This document shows positions 8,000 to 17,675 of a stretch of 28,232 nucleotides of DNA, piece by piece (position 1 is the stretch's first letter; each line of letters starts with the position of its first letter). Source of the DNA: Thraustochytrium sp. TN22. Taxonomy: Eukaryota > Sar > Bigyra > Thraustochytrida > Thraustochytriidae. The stretch covers positions 1 to 28,232 of the forward strand of contig JABLUY010000354.1 of NCBI GenBank assembly GCA_013306675.1. The letters run 5' to 3'. The notes beneath the pieces are model-generated. The model saw only the letters and a program-made list of their open reading frames with translations, was not told the DNA's origin and did not search any database. A program made the position numbers and the translations under genes.

Positions 8000-10777
8000 A
8001 TGAGCGCCGAGGGCGACGAGCAGGTGGGCAGCCTGGTGACGTCGGTGATGGGCGAGCTGAACAGCCTGGGCAAGGACAAGGACAAGATCAAGGCGGAGGA
8101 TGACGACGCGCTGCCGTCGCCGTTCGTGGGCGTGGAGAAGTCGCAGGTGCTGCAGGAGGCCGGCGCGGCCTTCAACGACCCGCACACGGTGAAGATGTCG
8201 CCGTCCAAGTGCTGCCTGCTGCTGACGAAGCTGCTGTTCCTGCTGTCGCAGGGCGAGAGCTTCAAGGGCCGGGACGCGGAGACGGTCTTCTTCGCGGTGA
8301 CCAAGCTCTTCCAGAGCCAGAACACGGCGCTGCGGCGCATGACGTACCTCTTCATCAAGGAGGTGGCGGAGTCGACGGACCCGGAGAACGTCATCATCGT
8401 GATCCAGAGTCTCACCAAGGACATGAACAGCGACGTGGACCTGTACCGCGCGAACGCCATCCGCGTGCTGTGCAAGATCATCGACGCGAGCATCCTGGGC
8501 CAGATCGACCGGTACATCAAGCAGGCCATCGTGGACCGCAACCCGCTGGTGTCGGCGTCCGCGCTGATCTGCGGCAACCAGATGGCGGCCAACGCGGACA
8601 AGCGCGAGGTGGTGCGGCGCTGGGTGAGCGAGGTGCAGGAGAGCGTGAACTCGCGCGCCGACATGGTGCAGTACCAGGCGCTGGCGCTGCTGTACGCCAT
8701 CAAGTCGCACGACCGGCTAGCGATCGGGCGCATCGTGCAGCAGTACTCCAAGGGCTCGCTCAACTCGCCGCTGGCCATGTGCCTGCTGGTGCGCTACACG
8801 TCCAAGCTGCTGCACGAGGACATGAGCGCGACCAACTCGCGTGCGGCCTACGAGTTCTTGGAGAACTGCCTGCACCACCGCCACGAGATGGTCATCTACG
8901 AGGCGGCGCGCGCCATGTGCCGCCTGCCCGAGGCGGCGCCGCGCGACATCATGCCGGCCATCACCGTGCTGCAGCTCTTCCTCAGCTCGCCCAAGCCCTC
9001 GCTGCGCTTCGCGGCCGTGCACATGCTCAACGAGGTCGCCATGAAGCACCCCAACGTCGTCACGCGCTGCAACGAGGACATGGAGAACCTCATCTCCGAC
9101 TCCAACAAGAGCATCGCCACGCTCGCCATCACCACGCTGCTCAAGACCGGCTCCGAGGGCGGCATCGACAAGCTCATGAAGCAGATCGCTGCCTTCATGG
9201 CCGACATCGGCGACGAGTTCAAGATCGTCCTTGTGCGCGCCGTGCGCGCGCTCTGCCTCAAGTACCCGGCCAAGCAGCGCGTCATGCTCAACTTCCTCAG
9301 CAACATTCTGCGCGAGGAGGGCGGCTTCGACTTCAAGAAGGTCATCGTCGACACCATCCTCCAGCTCATCGACAAGATCCCGCAGTCCAAGGAGGCCGGC
9401 CTCTTCCACCTCTGCGAGTTCATCGAGGACTGCGAGTTCACCTCGCTCTCCGCGCAGATTCTCCACGTGCTCGGCGAGATGGGTCCTACTACCGCGCACC
9501 CGGCCAAGTTCATCCGCTTCATCTACAACCGCGTCATCCTCGAGAACGCCCACGTGCGCGCCGCCGCCGTCTCGGCGCTCGGCAAGTTCGGCAGCCAGGT
9601 GGACTCGCTCACCGAGAGCGTCATCGTCCTCCTCCAGAGCAGCCTCCAGGACGAGGACGACGAGGTCCGCGACCGCGCCACCGTCTGTCTTGCGGTCCTC
9701 GACAAGGTGCGCCAGGGCAAGGCCACCTCCAAGACCGTCCTCGTCGACCCGCTCCCGGTCAGCGAGACCGCGCTCATGCGCTCTATCGAGCTCTACCAGC
9801 AGCGCCCGGCTCCGGGCCCCGTCACCTTCGACGCGCTCCCCATCGTCGAGGACGCCAGCGACGTTCGTCCGGAGGACTCGGTCGCCCCGGGCGCCTTTGG
9901 CGCTGATCCCGACGTCGCTGGCGGCGACCTCGGCGGCTCGCTGCCCGAGCCCACGCCCACGCAGACGCGGGAGGAGTCCTTCGCCGAGGAGCTCTATGCC
10001 GTGCCGGAGTTCGCCGATCTCGGCCCCATCTTCAAGTCTTCCAAGCCCGTTCCGCTCACCGAGAGCGAGACCGAGTACCTCGTCACCTGCGTCAAGCACG
10101 TCTTCGCGGAGCACGTTGTCTTCCAGTTCAATGTCACCAACACCATCGACGACCAGCGCCTCAACGAGGTCACCGTCACGCTCGAGGACCCGGACAACGA
10201 GGAGTGGCAGGCCAGCTTTGTCAAGCCCATCGCCTCGCTCAAGTACAACGTGCCGGCGCCGCTCTATGTGCTCATGCAGCGCCCTGGCGACTCCTTCAGC
10301 GCAACCTTCACGCCGGAGCTCCACTTCAAGGTCCAGGACTGCGATGCCAAGACCGGCGAGCCGTTCGACCCGGATGATGAGGGCGCCGAGGAGGACTATC
10401 CGCTCGAGGACCTCGAGCTCAACACCACCGACTTTATCGCGCGCATCCCCGTCAGCAACTTCAAGTCCTCCTGGGAGGCCGTCGGCAAGGACAACGAGGT
10501 CCTCGAGCGCTTCGACCTCTCGCAGAAGACCCTCAAGGACGCCATCACCGCTGTCATCGACCACCTCGGTCTGCGCGCCTGCGAAGGCTCCGACTCCATC
10601 CCGCACAACGCCGACTCCCACAGCGTCTACCTTGCCGGCACCTTTATCGGCGGCGCCAAGATCCTCGCGCGCACCGCCTTCACCATGGCCCCCAGCGGCG
10701 GCTCTGTCAGCCTCAAGATCGGCATCCGGTCCGACGACCCGGAGGTGCCATCGCTTGTTCTCGAGTGCCTCCAGTAG
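8000..10777 (+). CDS. COPG: Coatomer subunit gamma (gamma-COP)
   Basis: This is a large subunit of the COPI coat, which drives retrograde Golgi-to-ER and intra-Golgi transport; it belongs to the F-subcomplex with beta, delta and zeta. The 925-aa product is close to the usual length of about 870-900 aa. Residues 1 to about 560 form the adaptin-like helical-repeat trunk, with family-typical strings such as VLQEAGAAFND, LTKLLFLL and FFAVTKLFQSQN. A low-complexity linker follows (about 600-680). From about residue 685 the appendage domain begins (PVPLTESETEYLVTCVKHVF) with its immunoglobulin-like and platform subdomains, ending SLVLECLQ. The frame is open 186 codons upstream to 7442, but those residues are unlike gamma-COP. 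The ATG at 8000 (MSAEGDEQVG) places the trunk at the expected distance from the start. It converges on the secreted-protein gene downstream. Confidence 0.95.
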   Translation: MSAEGDEQVGSLVTSVMGELNSLGKDKDKIKAEDDDALPSPFVGVEKSQVLQEAGAAFNDPHTVKMSPSKCCLLLTKLLFLLSQGESFKGRDAETVFFAVTKLFQSQNTALRRMTYLFIKEVAESTDPENVIIVIQSLTKDMNSDVDLYRANAIRVLCKIIDASILGQIDRYIKQAIVDRNPLVSASALICGNQMAANADKREVVRRWVSEVQESVNSRADMVQYQALALLYAIKSHDRLAIGRIVQQYSKGSLNSPLAMCLLVRYTSKLLHEDMSATNSRAAYEFLENCLHHRHEMVIYEAARAMCRLPEAAPRDIMPAITVLQLFLSSPKPSLRFAAVHMLNEVAMKHPNVVTRCNEDMENLISDSNKSIATLAITTLLKTGSEGGIDKLMKQIAAFMADIGDEFKIVLVRAVRALCLKYPAKQRVMLNFLSNILREEGGFDFKKVIVDTILQLIDKIPQSKEAGLFHLCEFIEDCEFTSLSAQILHVLGEMGPTTAHPAKFIRFIYNRVILENAHVRAAAVSALGKFGSQVDSLTESVIVLLQSSLQDEDDEVRDRATVCLAVLDKVRQGKATSKTVLVDPLPVSETALMRSIELYQQRPAPGPVTFDALPIVEDASDVRPEDSVAPGAFGADPDVAGGDLGGSLPEPTPTQTREESFAEELYAVPEFADLGPIFKSSKPVPLTESETEYLVTCVKHVFAEHVVFQFNVTNTIDDQRLNEVTVTLEDPDNEEWQASFVKPIASLKYNVPAPLYVLMQRPGDSFSATFTPELHFKVQDCDAKTGEPFDPDDEGAEEDYPLEDLELNTTDFIARIPVSNFKSSWEAVGKDNEVLERFDLSQKTLKDAITAVIDHLGLRACEGSDSIPHNADSHSVYLAGTFIGGAKILARTAFTMAPSGGSVSLKIGIRSDDPEVPSLVLECLQ

Positions 10778-10966
10778 AGAATGAGAGGCGCAGAGAGAGA
10801 GAGAGAGACACACACACAGAGACACACACACAGATATCAACGTGCCAACCAACCCAGCTTGGTGGTGGTGTTGGTGGTGGTGGTGGTTGTGCCAGGTACC
10901 AAACACATGCGCAAAAACAACATAATCTGCTTTCCTTCAAGTTCCTCCTGTCGATCTTCTGTCTTC
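10778..10966. repeat. Convergent intergenic region with (GA)n/(CA)n and GGT microsatellites
   Basis: The 189-bp gap after the gamma-COP stop contains GA repeats passing into ACACAC and AGACACAC repeats at about 10790-10834. A GGTGGT-type run follows at about 10861-10889. Both lie in the likely overlapping 3' UTRs of the two converging genes. Confidence 0.85.
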
Positions 10967-11548
10967 TTAGTTGTCGCAGATCGCCTCTGCCGTGCTGTAC
11001 TCGCGGGCGTGCTTGGGAAGCTCGCATGCGTCGCGCCAAGGGTTCAGGTTGTACCGGCCCCAATCGTCTTGCGCGGCGTCGTACTCGTCGCCGCAGTTGC
11101 CGTCCGACGCCCCGCCGCTGCTCGAGTAGTACCACGAGCACACATCGTGCTTGAGGCAGTCGCGCGCCCAGTTGGACGCCGCCCACGTGCCGCAGTTCGG
11201 CCCGCACCGGCCCTGGCAGTCGTACCCGCTGCCCCAGCACTCGCCCGCCTTCATCACGATCTCCGTGCACCCGTCTGCGCCATCGAACTGCACCAGGTAG
11301 TTCTTGCTCACATACGGGTCGATCTTTCCGCTCGACTGCCTGCAGTCCGAGTTCGAGTTTTGCCCAATCTTTACGTCGTACGCCGACGACGCCGTGCTCC
11401 CGCACGGCTTGAAGCGGTTCTCGTTGCACCCGGACGTCTGCCCGCGTCTGCACGGCGGCGAGCTCTTGCGCAGCCCGAGTCCCGCCTCGCCCACGCCGGC
11501 CGCCGCCGCTGCCACGATCGCCAACAGCAGTGCCGCCACAACCTTCAT
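10967..11548 (-). CDS. Secreted Cys-rich protein with phospholipase-A2-like HD motif
   Basis: The 193-aa product begins at ATG 11548 with a clear signal peptide (MKVVAALLLAIVAAAAAGVG); upstream in-frame codons to 11743 do not look like protein. The predicted mature part holds 14 cysteines, an even number consistent with disulfides in a secreted protein. The central block CQGRCGPNC (glycine-rich loop) followed about 15 residues later by DCLKHDVCSWYY resembles the secreted phospholipase A2 layout. In that family a Gly/Cys-rich calcium loop precedes a helix with a catalytic His-Asp pair in a Cys-x-x-His-Asp-x-Cys context. A lipase role is therefore an inference; a structural Cys-rich protein is the alternative. 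Nothing in the sequence shows toxicity. It is convergent with gamma-COP and in tandem with the membrane protein gene upstream. Confidence 0.7.
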   Translation of the reverse strand: MKVVAALLLAIVAAAAAGVGEAGLGLRKSSPPCRRGQTSGCNENRFKPCGSTASSAYDVKIGQNSNSDCRQSSGKIDPYVSKNYLVQFDGADGCTEIVMKAGECWGSGYDCQGRCGPNCGTWAASNWARDCLKHDVCSWYYSSSGGASDGNCGDEYDAAQDDWGRYNLNPWRDACELPKHAREYSTAEAICDN

Positions 11549-11964
11549 GCTTGCTTGTTTGGCGAGACTTCGTTGCGAGATTGGAGGTCGGCACGTGCCA
11601 TGTAGTGCATGCACGCGCTGTGCTCGCCGGACCGGGCCGGTCCACAGCCCGCTGGCTGTCGATGACGGGTGCCGTGCCCGTCGCGCCATCGCGCCACGGA
11701 GCCAAGGAAGGAGGCTGCTCAGCAGCCTGCCGCCAAGCCGCAACGGCGCATCGGGCGAGAGTTAGTACAACCCCGCTGCTCCGTGCGTTGAATACGCTTG
11801 TTCTGCAGCATAGGGCTGGCGGAAAGGACGCGGACCCGCGGACGGGACGAAGCTGGTTCATACTGTACCACCCAAAAAAAACAAGAGGAGGGATTTTGCC
11901 ATGGGCTGGGGCGCACGTCTTTCGTTATTTTCACCTCAGCTTGGGTGTTTTTATTACATGATGA
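11549..11964. other. Intergenic region between two tandem minus-strand genes
   Basis: This 416-bp region should contain the promoter of the secreted-protein gene (right next to 11548) and the 3' UTR of the membrane-protein gene (towards 11964). An A-tract at about 11874-11882 (T-tract in the transcript) and a less G+C-rich composition near 11870-11960 fit a 3' UTR. I see no other gene. Confidence 0.5.
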
Positions 11965-13923
11965 TCATCCGGACGCGGTACATGGGACGGACGGGCTGGT
12001 CTCGCGAAGAACGGAGCGCAGCTGCTGCTGCAGGCTGTGGAGAGAGGACGAGAGACGGGAGAGGTCGTCCTCGGTGGGGAGCAGCGACTCGGGCACCTCC
12101 TCGGCGGAGATGTGCACGAGGCCAGGGTAGGCCGTGAGGGCCTGGATGCCTCGCTCGCTGCACGGATGCTCGTACCAGGTGAGCAGTACCCAGGCGCCAG
12201 ACTGCGTGGAGAGGCCATAGACGAAGCCGGGTCCGCCCACCGGATCGTTGGAGCCATTGAGCGATGACCAGTGGTGGAGGATGTTCACCTTGTCACCGAC
12301 GACGTCCCTGCGCAGGTGCTGCATGGTGGCAACGACGGTGGTGAGCTTGCAGCGCAGCGAGAGGGAGCGCGAGCGCAGCGTCTGCTCGATGCGAAGCTGC
12401 GCCGCGCGGTACTGATTCCAGTCGCGACGAAGGCGGGCATCAGGGCCGGGACGCGCGGTCTCACGCGAGGCGCGGGCTGCTGCAGCGATGCCCGCTCCTG
12501 CAGCTGCGTGGCGGAGGTCCCGGAACACGCGACGCCCGTCGTTTCCGCTGCGCGGGAAGCGTCGCCGCGCCTCAATGAGGCGCGGCAGCGAGAACCGGTC
12601 CATGAGCGTGCCTGGCAAGGCGTAATAGCGGACGACGAAGATGGAGAGCACCACGTGCACGACGGCGCCGAGCCCCACGGCGTTGCCGATCATATACGGG
12701 AAGATGGCGTCCACCAGGAGCGCCGGTGTAGCCGTGTGAATGGCCAGGGTGACAAAGTAGGCGTCAGAGAGGTCCGCGAAGAGGCCGTCGGCGCCCTCGT
12801 CTGCCAGCGCTGCGGCATAGGCCGCCTCGAGGGCAACCTGCTCAGCCCGCGCCTCCATATGCGTGAGCTGGAAGCGCAGGGCGAAGCGACCGGAGGCAGG
12901 AGAGTCCGGGTGCAGCGGACGACCAAAGTGCGCATGCACGTCCCAAAAGCGAAAGCTTGCCGCAAGAATACCCTTGCGCACCAGCACGTACACCAGTGTG
13001 GATGTGATGAGCAGGTCGAGGCTCATCACGAGGCTGACGAAGAAGCCGCAGAGCAGGGTGGCCAAAAAGAACGGGCCGTACAGGAACATCCAGTCGCTCG
13101 TATCGCCGACCACCTGGCCGCGGAAGCGCTCGGCAGCGTCCCGGATACTGGCCTGCGAAACGCGGGTGACGGGAATGACCGCGTCATCGTCATCGCCATC
13201 GCGCGGACTCGTGGAGAGGGAGCGCAGCGCCGCGCGAACGAACGTGGCGGCCGGCACGATATCCATGAGGTAAGCCTCGCTGGGGCCGACCGTGGCGAGC
13301 ACGGCCTCGATCTCGTCTTCGTCCTCCGCTCGGGTCTTGTCGTCGCCGCCGCCGCCGCCGCCGCCGCCGCCACTCGTGGCGGTGCCCGCGACCGGCAGCC
13401 CGGCTCTGGAGCTGGCCTTGGCGTAGAGCAGCCTGCTGGCGCGGAACTCAACAGCGCGGTCGAGGTCCTCGTCGCGGCCCACGAAGACAACGGCTGGCGC
13501 CACGCGCGTCCAGACCTCGTCCGGGCGCAGCGCGCCGTGGCTCATGTAGGCCGCCAGCAGCGCGATGCTGTCCCGCGCGCAGGCCGGCAGCTCCCACACG
13601 AGCGCGGGCGGCGGCGTAAAGAAGAAGCGGTCACCGCGGATCTGGACCTGCGCGTCCTCCGGAAACGCCAGCGCCGCGGCTTCTGCGCACGAGCGTGCGT
13701 CCAGCTGCTCCAGCGTCTCCTGGTGCCACACCCCAAAGAACACGAAGCGCGTCAGCTCGTACGCCACGAGCAGCTGCACAAGGAAGACCAGCGCCCCGGC
13801 GAAGCGCAGTCTGTGTGCGCGCGCGTAGAAGCTCGGCACGAAGGACCACGCGAGCCACCGCACCGACCTCAGCGCGGCGCTCGCCATGGCGGCGCCGCAC
13901 GGCGCCGGGCCGGGCCCGGCCAC
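11965..13923 (-). CDS. Orphan multi-pass membrane protein
   Basis: I recognise no family for this 652-aa product. A start at 13923 is possible, but ATG 13887 (MASAALRSVRW, residue 13 of the long form) sits in GCCATGG and may be the true start. Hydrophobic segments lie at about residues 41-64, 276-294, 296-317 and 396-431 (the last long enough for one or two passes), suggesting four or five transmembrane helices. Between the first and second is a large hydrophilic region of about 210 residues, containing a Gly9 run encoded by (GCC)9 followed by an acidic stretch. The C-terminal 220 residues are hydrophilic, with Arg-rich and helical segments. A single N-terminal helix, a large loop and then a helical cluster is a topology seen in several receptor and channel families, but no diagnostic motif supports any of them. 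It shares a short divergent promoter with the kinase gene. Confidence 0.75.
   Translation of the reverse strand: MAGPGPAPCGAAMASAALRSVRWLAWSFVPSFYARAHRLRFAGALVFLVQLLVAYELTRFVFFGVWHQETLEQLDARSCAEAAALAFPEDAQVQIRGDRFFFTPPPALVWELPACARDSIALLAAYMSHGALRPDEVWTRVAPAVVFVGRDEDLDRAVEFRASRLLYAKASSRAGLPVAGTATSGGGGGGGGGDDKTRAEDEDEIEAVLATVGPSEAYLMDIVPAATFVRAALRSLSTSPRDGDDDDAVIPVTRVSQASIRDAAERFRGQVVGDTSDWMFLYGPFFLATLLCGFFVSLVMSLDLLITSTLVYVLVRKGILAASFRFWDVHAHFGRPLHPDSPASGRFALRFQLTHMEARAEQVALEAAYAAALADEGADGLFADLSDAYFVTLAIHTATPALLVDAIFPYMIGNAVGLGAVVHVVLSIFVVRYYALPGTLMDRFSLPRLIEARRRFPRSGNDGRRVFRDLRHAAAGAGIAAAARASRETARPGPDARLRRDWNQYRAAQLRIEQTLRSRSLSLRCKLTTVVATMQHLRRDVVGDKVNILHHWSSLNGSNDPVGGPGFVYGLSTQSGAWVLLTWYEHPCSERGIQALTAYPGLVHISAEEVPESLLPTEDDLSRLSSSLHSLQQQLRSVLRETSPSVPCTASG
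13345..13371. repeat. (GCC)9 coding microsatellite (polyglycine)
   Basis: Nine GCC units on the plus strand encode nine consecutive glycines in the membrane-protein gene on the minus strand. It lies inside the predicted hydrophilic loop, where length change should be tolerated. Confidence 0.95.
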
Positions 13924-14158
13924 GCGCCGCCCGCGACGGCCGCCCGGGGCGTCGCCCGCGAGTCGAGCCTGCGCTTGAGCGTGCGCTTGAGCCTGCGCCT
14001 GATCCTGATCCCGAGGAGGTGGAGGAGACTGCCGCTGCCGCCGTCCTCGTCCTCGTCCTCGTCGCCGCAGACGCCGACGCCGCCGACGCCGACGTCGCCG
14101 CGCAAACCGCCAGCGCCGGGGCGCGCCGCAGCGGGGCGGGCCGCGGGCGGGCGGCGCG
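13924..14158. other. Short divergent promoter region
   Basis: These 235 bp separate the start codons of the membrane-protein gene (-) and the kinase gene (+). The region contains GAGCCTGCGCTTGAGC-type repeats at about 13960-14000, then CGTCCTCGTCCTCGTC and GACGCCGACGCCGCC runs at about 14040-14100. It probably serves as promoter and 5' UTR for both genes. Confidence 0.5.
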
Positions 14159-14920
14159 ATGGACGAGGCCGGGCTGCGCGCCGCGGCCGCCGCGCTGGCC
14201 GAGCGCGCCGCGCGCTGGGAGGCGGCGCAGCCGGAGGCCGCGGAGGCGCAGCCGCGGCGGCCCTACCTTGTGGGTCTAGCGGGCGTGCCGGGCGCCGGCA
14301 AGTCCACGCTGGGCGCGGCCTGCGCGAGCGCGCTGCGCGAGCGGCACGGCGTCGGCGCGGTCTGCCTGCCCATGGACGGCTACCACTACTCCAAGGCGGA
14401 GCTTGATGCCTTCGAGGACCCAAAGGAGGCGCACTTTCGCCGCGGCGCGGCCTTCACCTTCAACGCGCCGCAGCTGCTGCAGGACCTGCGCGCCATGCTC
14501 GAGAATCCGGGGCGTGAGCACTCCTTCCCCTCGTTTTCACACGAGATCGGCGATCCGGTCCCAGACGGCATTCGTGTCGACCCGGCGCGCCACCGCGTCG
14601 TCATCCTCGAGGGGAACTACCTGCTGCTGCGCAAGCCGGAGCCCTGGCCTCAGTTCCGCGCGCTCTTTGACGAGGCCTGGTTTGTGGACGTGGACATTGA
14701 GATCGCCGTGCACCGCGTGGCTCGTCGCAACGCGGCCGCCTTTGGCTGGACCCTCGAGCGAACCATGGAGCGCGTGCGCGCCTCCGACGAGCCCAACATG
14801 CGCGAGATCCTCGCCTCCAACCCGCGCGAGCTTGCTGACGTCGTCATCGAGAACCCCGATGCGCCTTCAGCGTCCGCGACAGCGTCCTCGACGACATCCG
14901 AGACCGGCACTTCTGCGTGA
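14159..14920 (+). CDS. P-loop kinase of the uridine kinase / phosphoribulokinase-like class (YFH7/FrcK type)
   Basis: The 253-aa protein transfers phosphate from ATP to a small molecule. Residues 42-50 form the Walker A loop GVPGAGKST. It is followed by LPMDGYHYSKAELD, equivalent to the PMDGFH substrate/Mg signature of this class, then FRRGAAFTFN, and the strand VVILEGNYLLLR that precedes the Walker B-like acidic centre. RNAAAFGWTLERTMERVRASDEPN matches the lid and C-terminal helix of the YFH7/YggC/FrcK group and of plant homologues. Substrate is not certain: bacterial relatives include fructose kinases, and yeast YFH7 has no firmly assigned substrate. The last 20 residues (Ser/Thr/Ala-rich) appear to be a disordered tail. 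It converges on RUVBL2. Confidence 0.85.
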   Translation: MDEAGLRAAAAALAERAARWEAAQPEAAEAQPRRPYLVGLAGVPGAGKSTLGAACASALRERHGVGAVCLPMDGYHYSKAELDAFEDPKEAHFRRGAAFTFNAPQLLQDLRAMLENPGREHSFPSFSHEIGDPVPDGIRVDPARHRVVILEGNYLLLRKPEPWPQFRALFDEAWFVDVDIEIAVHRVARRNAAAFGWTLERTMERVRASDEPNMREILASNPRELADVVIENPDAPSASATASSTTSETGTSA

Positions 14921-15075
14921 AGACTCGGTCGCGACCGCTGGTCCACTTGATCCAGCCAAGAGTTCGAGTTTGAGTTCGAGCGATCATCGCGGCCACGGCC
15001 AAGGAAACCCAAGCATCAACATCTCCTCCCACCTGTGTTGTAACTGTGCAGACTATCAACCCCAAACTCTCCAAT
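14921..15075. other. Convergent intergenic region of kinase and RUVBL2
   Basis: This 155-bp gap holds the two 3' UTRs. At 14962-14980 it carries the string GTTCGAGTTTGAGTTCGAG. The 12-mer TTTGAGTTCGAG within it recurs at 25901-25912, in the promoter region between MAP10 and MDP1. Confidence 0.5.
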
Positions 15076-16761
<1,686 letters not shown>

Positions 16762-16847
16762 CTATCGCCGTTGGGCCGCTTTCCAAGGCGCTCGGCTTGG
16801 AGCTCGACATCATCGACGCCGGCATCGGCATCCACAGCGCCTCAGCG

Positions 16848-16944
16848 ACGGCGGAGCTTCTGCACGAGGCCAGAGACAGCCGGCGTCGGACCTTGTGCTA
16901 GATTGCCCAGGGCTACGGCGGAGCTTCTGCGAGAGGCCAGAGAC
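16848..16944. repeat. Direct 30-bp repeat, 67-bp offset
   Basis: A 30-bp unit beginning ACGGCGGAGCTTCTGC lies at 16848-16877 and recurs at 16915-16944 with two mismatches. Confidence 0.8.
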
Positions 16945-17048
16945 GGTGGGGAAGCGTTTGGCAAGCGGCTGGAGACGGCCTCCGAAGCTCCGTCTCGTCT
17001 TGTCTTGCCTTGGCTTGCCGTGGCTCTTGACCGCGGGACGGATGAGTC

Positions 17049-17106
17049 ATGCGTGAGCCTTGGAATCAGACGCTCAGATGCGTGAGCCTTGGAATCAGAC
17101 GCTCAG
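17049..17106. repeat. Perfect 29-bp tandem duplication
   Basis: The unit beginning ATGCGTGAGCCTTGGAATC occupies 17049-17077 and is repeated identically, head to tail, at 17078-17106. Perfect identity suggests a recent event. It lies in the promoter region between RUVBL2 and the SNARE gene. Confidence 0.9.
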
Positions 17107-17675
17107 CCAGCTGGGAATGGTGATGTGATGAGCTTCCGGCTGCATGGAATCGACTCTGATGACGCGGGACTACGCAGACCTACCACGCTAGAATTCCGCA
17201 TGCCTCGGAGCTAGTTCGAGGCTTCGCTTGCTTTGCCTTCTCTTCGCGCTTGGCTTGTCCCTCGCCCTTGGCTCTGGGGCACCTCAGCGCTGCAGAGGCC
17301 CTCATCGTGACGGCTCGCGAGGCCGAAGACTCGTCTTGGCCATGTCCCGGCCATGCACTGGCTCAAGCCCAGGTCCTCGCGCTCACTGAGCATCTGCGGG
17401 TCGCACATCGACCAGAGCTCGCGATTGCCGTGCTCGCCCTGCGCGAGCTCCGCGCCGGGGTCGCTCTCGGCGTCCCTCTCGGCGGCCGAGGCCACGTCGC
17501 CAGGAGCGAACCTCGCGCCGCAAAGCCCGCAACGCTTGCGCGGCGCGAGCGAGGCGGCGGCAGGGCAGGGCAGCGGCGGCGGCGCGAGCGAGGCGGCGCG
17601 GCGCCGCCCCGCGAGGCCCGGCCCGGCCCGCCTGCGAGGCCCGGCCCGCCGCGCGGGGGCGGCGGCGCGGGCGCC

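Noticed and set aside
8717-10906. 729-aa open frame on the minus strand antisense to gamma-COP
   Set aside because: It is a shadow of the strongly G+C-biased third codon positions of gamma-COP. Its composition is Val/Asp/Glu/Leu-rich and repetitive, and no family is recognisable.
12271-14406. 711-aa plus-strand frame antisense to the membrane-protein gene
   Set aside because: It overlaps the membrane protein and the kinase start. It has Arg/Ala/His-rich composition and no recognisable domain. The membrane protein on the other strand has clear hydrophobic segments.
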